Assembly (NCBI GenBank): GCA_026990035.1 | Contig: JALSIM010000003.1 | Coordinates: 1 to 33,259 of the forward strand | Length of the DNA: 33,259 nt | Reading direction: 5' to 3' | From: Alphaproteobacteria bacterium | GTDB lineage: Bacteria > Pseudomonadota > Alphaproteobacteria > Geminicoccales > Geminicoccaceae | Part shown: one piece after another, positions 31,486 to 33,259 of the stretch | Layout of the letters: each line of letters opens with the position of its first letter | How positions within the stretch are numbered: the stretch's first letter is position 1 | Made by a program: the position numbers and the translations under genes | Notes under the pieces: generated by a model | What the model was told of the DNA's origin: nothing | What the model saw: only the letters and a program-made list of their open reading frames with translations | The model's database searches: none

Positions 31486-32487
31486 ATGGCGGAGATCAAT
31501 CAGCCGGTCGTCATCAGAAAGGTCGTCGAGGAGGGAGGCCACGGCCATCACGGCGGGGCCTGGAAGGTCGCCTATGCCGATTTCGTGACCGCGATGATGG
31601 CCTTCTTCCTGCTCCTCTGGCTGATTTCCTCGGCCAGCGAGGAGACGCTCGAGGGGCTTTCCGAGTATTTCAGCGAATCGACGGTCAACATCGGGTCACC
31701 GGGGGGCAGCGGCGGGCTCCTCGACGGGGTCACGGTGATGCCCGGCCAGCCTTCCCAGGCGCCGATCACCCCCTTCGACATGTCGCTCCGCCTGCCGACC
31801 ACCGAGGAAGAGCCGCCGCCCGGTTTCGAGCTCGATCTGAGCGACATCGAAGGCATCGAGGGCGAGGACGCCGAAGCCGGGGACGGGCTGCTGGCGGCGG
31901 AGCGCGAGCGTCGCGAGCGGGAGAACTTCGAGCGCGCCAAATCGGCGATCCTCAACACCATCGCCGGCAGCCCCGAGCTCGAGAAGTACAAGGACCAGCT
32001 CCTCATCGACGAGACCCCGGAGGGGCTGCGGATCCAGATCATCGACCGCGAGCATTCGGCGATGTTCCCGGCCGGTGGGGCGCGGATGTATCCGCACACC
32101 CGCAAGCTGCTGAAACTGGTGGCCGAGGCCGTCGCCGGCCTGCCCAACAAGATCTCGATCCGCGGCCATACCGACGCCACGCCGTTCTCCGCCGCTTCCG
32201 GCTACGACAACTGGAAGCTCTCTTCCGATCGGGCCAACGCCACCCGCGAGGAGCTGGTCCGGCTCGGGCTGAACCCGCAGCGGATCGCCGAAGTCGTCGG
32301 CAAGGCGGCGACCGAGCCCTTCATCACCGAGGATCCGCGCGACCCCCGCAACCGCCGCATCTCGATCGTCCTCCTGCATGCCGGGAACGGAGGCGGGCCG
32401 GCCACCGGTCACGACGCCGCCGAAGCCGAGAGCCCCGCCGCCGTGCCCTTCGGTGCGGAAGCGCCGGCGACCACCGCCCACCAGTGA
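31486..32487 (+). CDS. motB: Flagellar motor stator protein MotB
   Basis: A 333-residue stator protein: a short cytoplasmic N-terminus, a single helix with the proton-binding Asp32 (AYADFVTAMMAFFLLLWL), an acidic Pro/Glu-rich periplasmic linker (about 60-150) and a C-terminal OmpA-like peptidoglycan-binding domain (about 190-305). In that domain, ISIRGHTDATPF and LSSDRANATREELVRLGL give the typical G-H-T-D and S-x-x-R-A motifs, and NRRISIVLL closes the fold. The tail after it (G/A/P-rich) is unordered. A GTG overlaps its stop codon (GTGA at 32484) and begins an unassigned reading frame. With motA it completes the stator; no further flagellar genes follow in the window. Confidence 0.96.
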   Translation: MAEINQPVVIRKVVEEGGHGHHGGAWKVAYADFVTAMMAFFLLLWLISSASEETLEGLSEYFSESTVNIGSPGGSGGLLDGVTVMPGQPSQAPITPFDMSLRLPTTEEEPPPGFELDLSDIEGIEGEDAEAGDGLLAAERERRERENFERAKSAILNTIAGSPELEKYKDQLLIDETPEGLRIQIIDREHSAMFPAGGARMYPHTRKLLKLVAEAVAGLPNKISIRGHTDATPFSAASGYDNWKLSSDRANATREELVRLGLNPQRIAEVVGKAATEPFITEDPRDPRNRRISIVLLHAGNGGGPATGHDAAEAESPAAVPFGAEAPATTAHQ

Positions 32488-33259
32488 CCCGTGGTCGGCC
32501 GCCGGAAAGCGCGGGCCGCCGCCGATCCGGTGCAGGCGCCGACGCCGGGTTTTCGCGAGGGGTGGCCGGCCGCGCCGGAAGGACGGTGTTCGACGGCGGC
32601 GGCCGGCGCGGTCGAGGAGATGCCGGTTTCCTCGTTCCGTCACCCCCGGGACCGCTCGCCTCCCCGAGGTGGCTCCGCGCGTCGGCCAGGGGCACGAACC
32701 TGCGGCGCTGGTCGGCGCCGGAGCGCGCGCCGGGGGTGGCCGTCGGCTCCGGCGAACAGACCCCGGTCGCGCCGCCGCTCCGACCGGGGCCGAAGGGCCG
32801 CGGGTCTCGGCGCGGGCGGCCGCCGGCGAGGAGCACCGCCCGAGCGGGCCACGGCCCGCGGACCGTCCCCGCCCCGGCAGGGCGCGGGGGATCGGCGAGC
32901 GTGAACGGCCGGAGGGCGCATCTCCGCCGGATCCGGCTTCGGCGGCCGCCGTCGGACGGCTCGGCGGTGGCGCCGCAAGGATCCCGCCCGGCGCGCCGCG
33001 CGCCGCCCCGTCGCCGTCCGGACACCGGTCGCCTTCCGCCCGAGCCATCCGGGGCGCGGGCGGCGAGAGGGCGCAGCCCCGGGGCCGCCGGCGGAGGGCG
33101 GGGTTCCGGTGCTCCGGAACCTGCGGCGATCGGCGGCAAGATGGGCGCGCCCTCCGGCGGCGGGGGGCCGCGTCTCTCCACGCCGTTCGGAGTGTCCGCC
33201 CGCGGTGCCCCGGCGCGGATGCCGGAACCGGGTGACGGGGCGGCCGGGGGTCTTTAAGA
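32488..33259 (+). other. Window-end region without an identifiable gene; one doubtful overlapping frame
   Basis: About 770 bp of extremely GC-rich sequence after motB. The most interesting frame is GTG 32484 to a TAA at 33255-33257, 257 residues, which overlaps the motB stop in GTGA just as true gene pairs in this window do. However, its product is nearly all R, G, A, P and S, has no recognisable motif, and its second codon positions are unusually GC-rich, which is poor evidence for coding. The other five frames look like composition-driven shadows. It could be a disordered linker, a frameshifted gene, or a non-coding stretch. I see no hairpin with a T-run and no RNA gene in it. The window ends at CTTTAAGA. 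Confidence 0.25.

Noticed and set aside
1-33259. CRISPR array, insertion sequence or prophage genes
   Set aside because: No regularly spaced repeats, transposase, integrase or phage-type genes were found in any frame.

Overview
The window is about 33 kb of very GC-rich, gene-dense DNA with little intergenic space. Many genes are joined by 4-nt start/stop overlaps. Gene content points to a motile Gram-negative proteobacterium: RND pump with periplasmic adaptor, Slt-type lytic transglycosylase, lipoprotein signals and MotAB. The divergent slt / dapA-smpB arrangement together with motAB fits an alphaproteobacterium, perhaps near Rhodospirillales. The affiliation is an inference; there is no rRNA or other decisive marker here.

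Layout. 1-984: 3' end of a YbbP-like FtsX-family ABC permease, meeting head-on a small zincin-type metallopeptidase (981-1397, minus). 1387-5627 (minus): RND efflux pump and HlyD-type adaptor, divergent from a small DUF2892/YgaP-like membrane protein (5698-5901). 6020-6664: flavin reductase-like protein, convergent with a small conserved membrane protein. 7094-7181: tRNA-Ser(GGA) with its own promoter.

7273-14128 (minus): a seven-gene sugar operon in transcription order DeoR-type regulator, class I aldolase (LsrF/FbaB-like), DhaK-like kinase, DhaL-like kinase subunit, periplasmic sugar-binding protein, RbsA-like ATPase, RbsC-like permease. Directly upstream on the same strand (14271-19714) is a second unit: a secreted, GH36-like putative glycosidase of 980 residues and a DUF4185-type lipoprotein with two domain copies. 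Together these suggest release of a sugar from a glycan or glycoside, uptake by the ABC transporter, phosphorylation by the DhaK/DhaL pair and cleavage by the aldolase. The substrate cannot be read from the sequence.

19928-25308 (plus): a signalling operon with a stand-alone receiver protein, a membrane PAS/pseudo-histidine-kinase protein fused to a DnaQ-type exonuclease, a 67-residue membrane protein, and a Na+/solute-symporter-STAC-histidine kinase resembling CrbS. This is one of the two most unusual parts of the window.

25312-29065 (minus): PLP-dependent threonine/serine dehydratase-like enzyme, haloacid-dehalogenase-family hydrolase and lytic transglycosylase, in a translationally coupled series. 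29168-30530 (plus): dapA and smpB. 30602-32487 (plus): motA and motB. The last ~770 bp has no gene I can identify; one low-complexity reading frame overlaps the motB stop codon.
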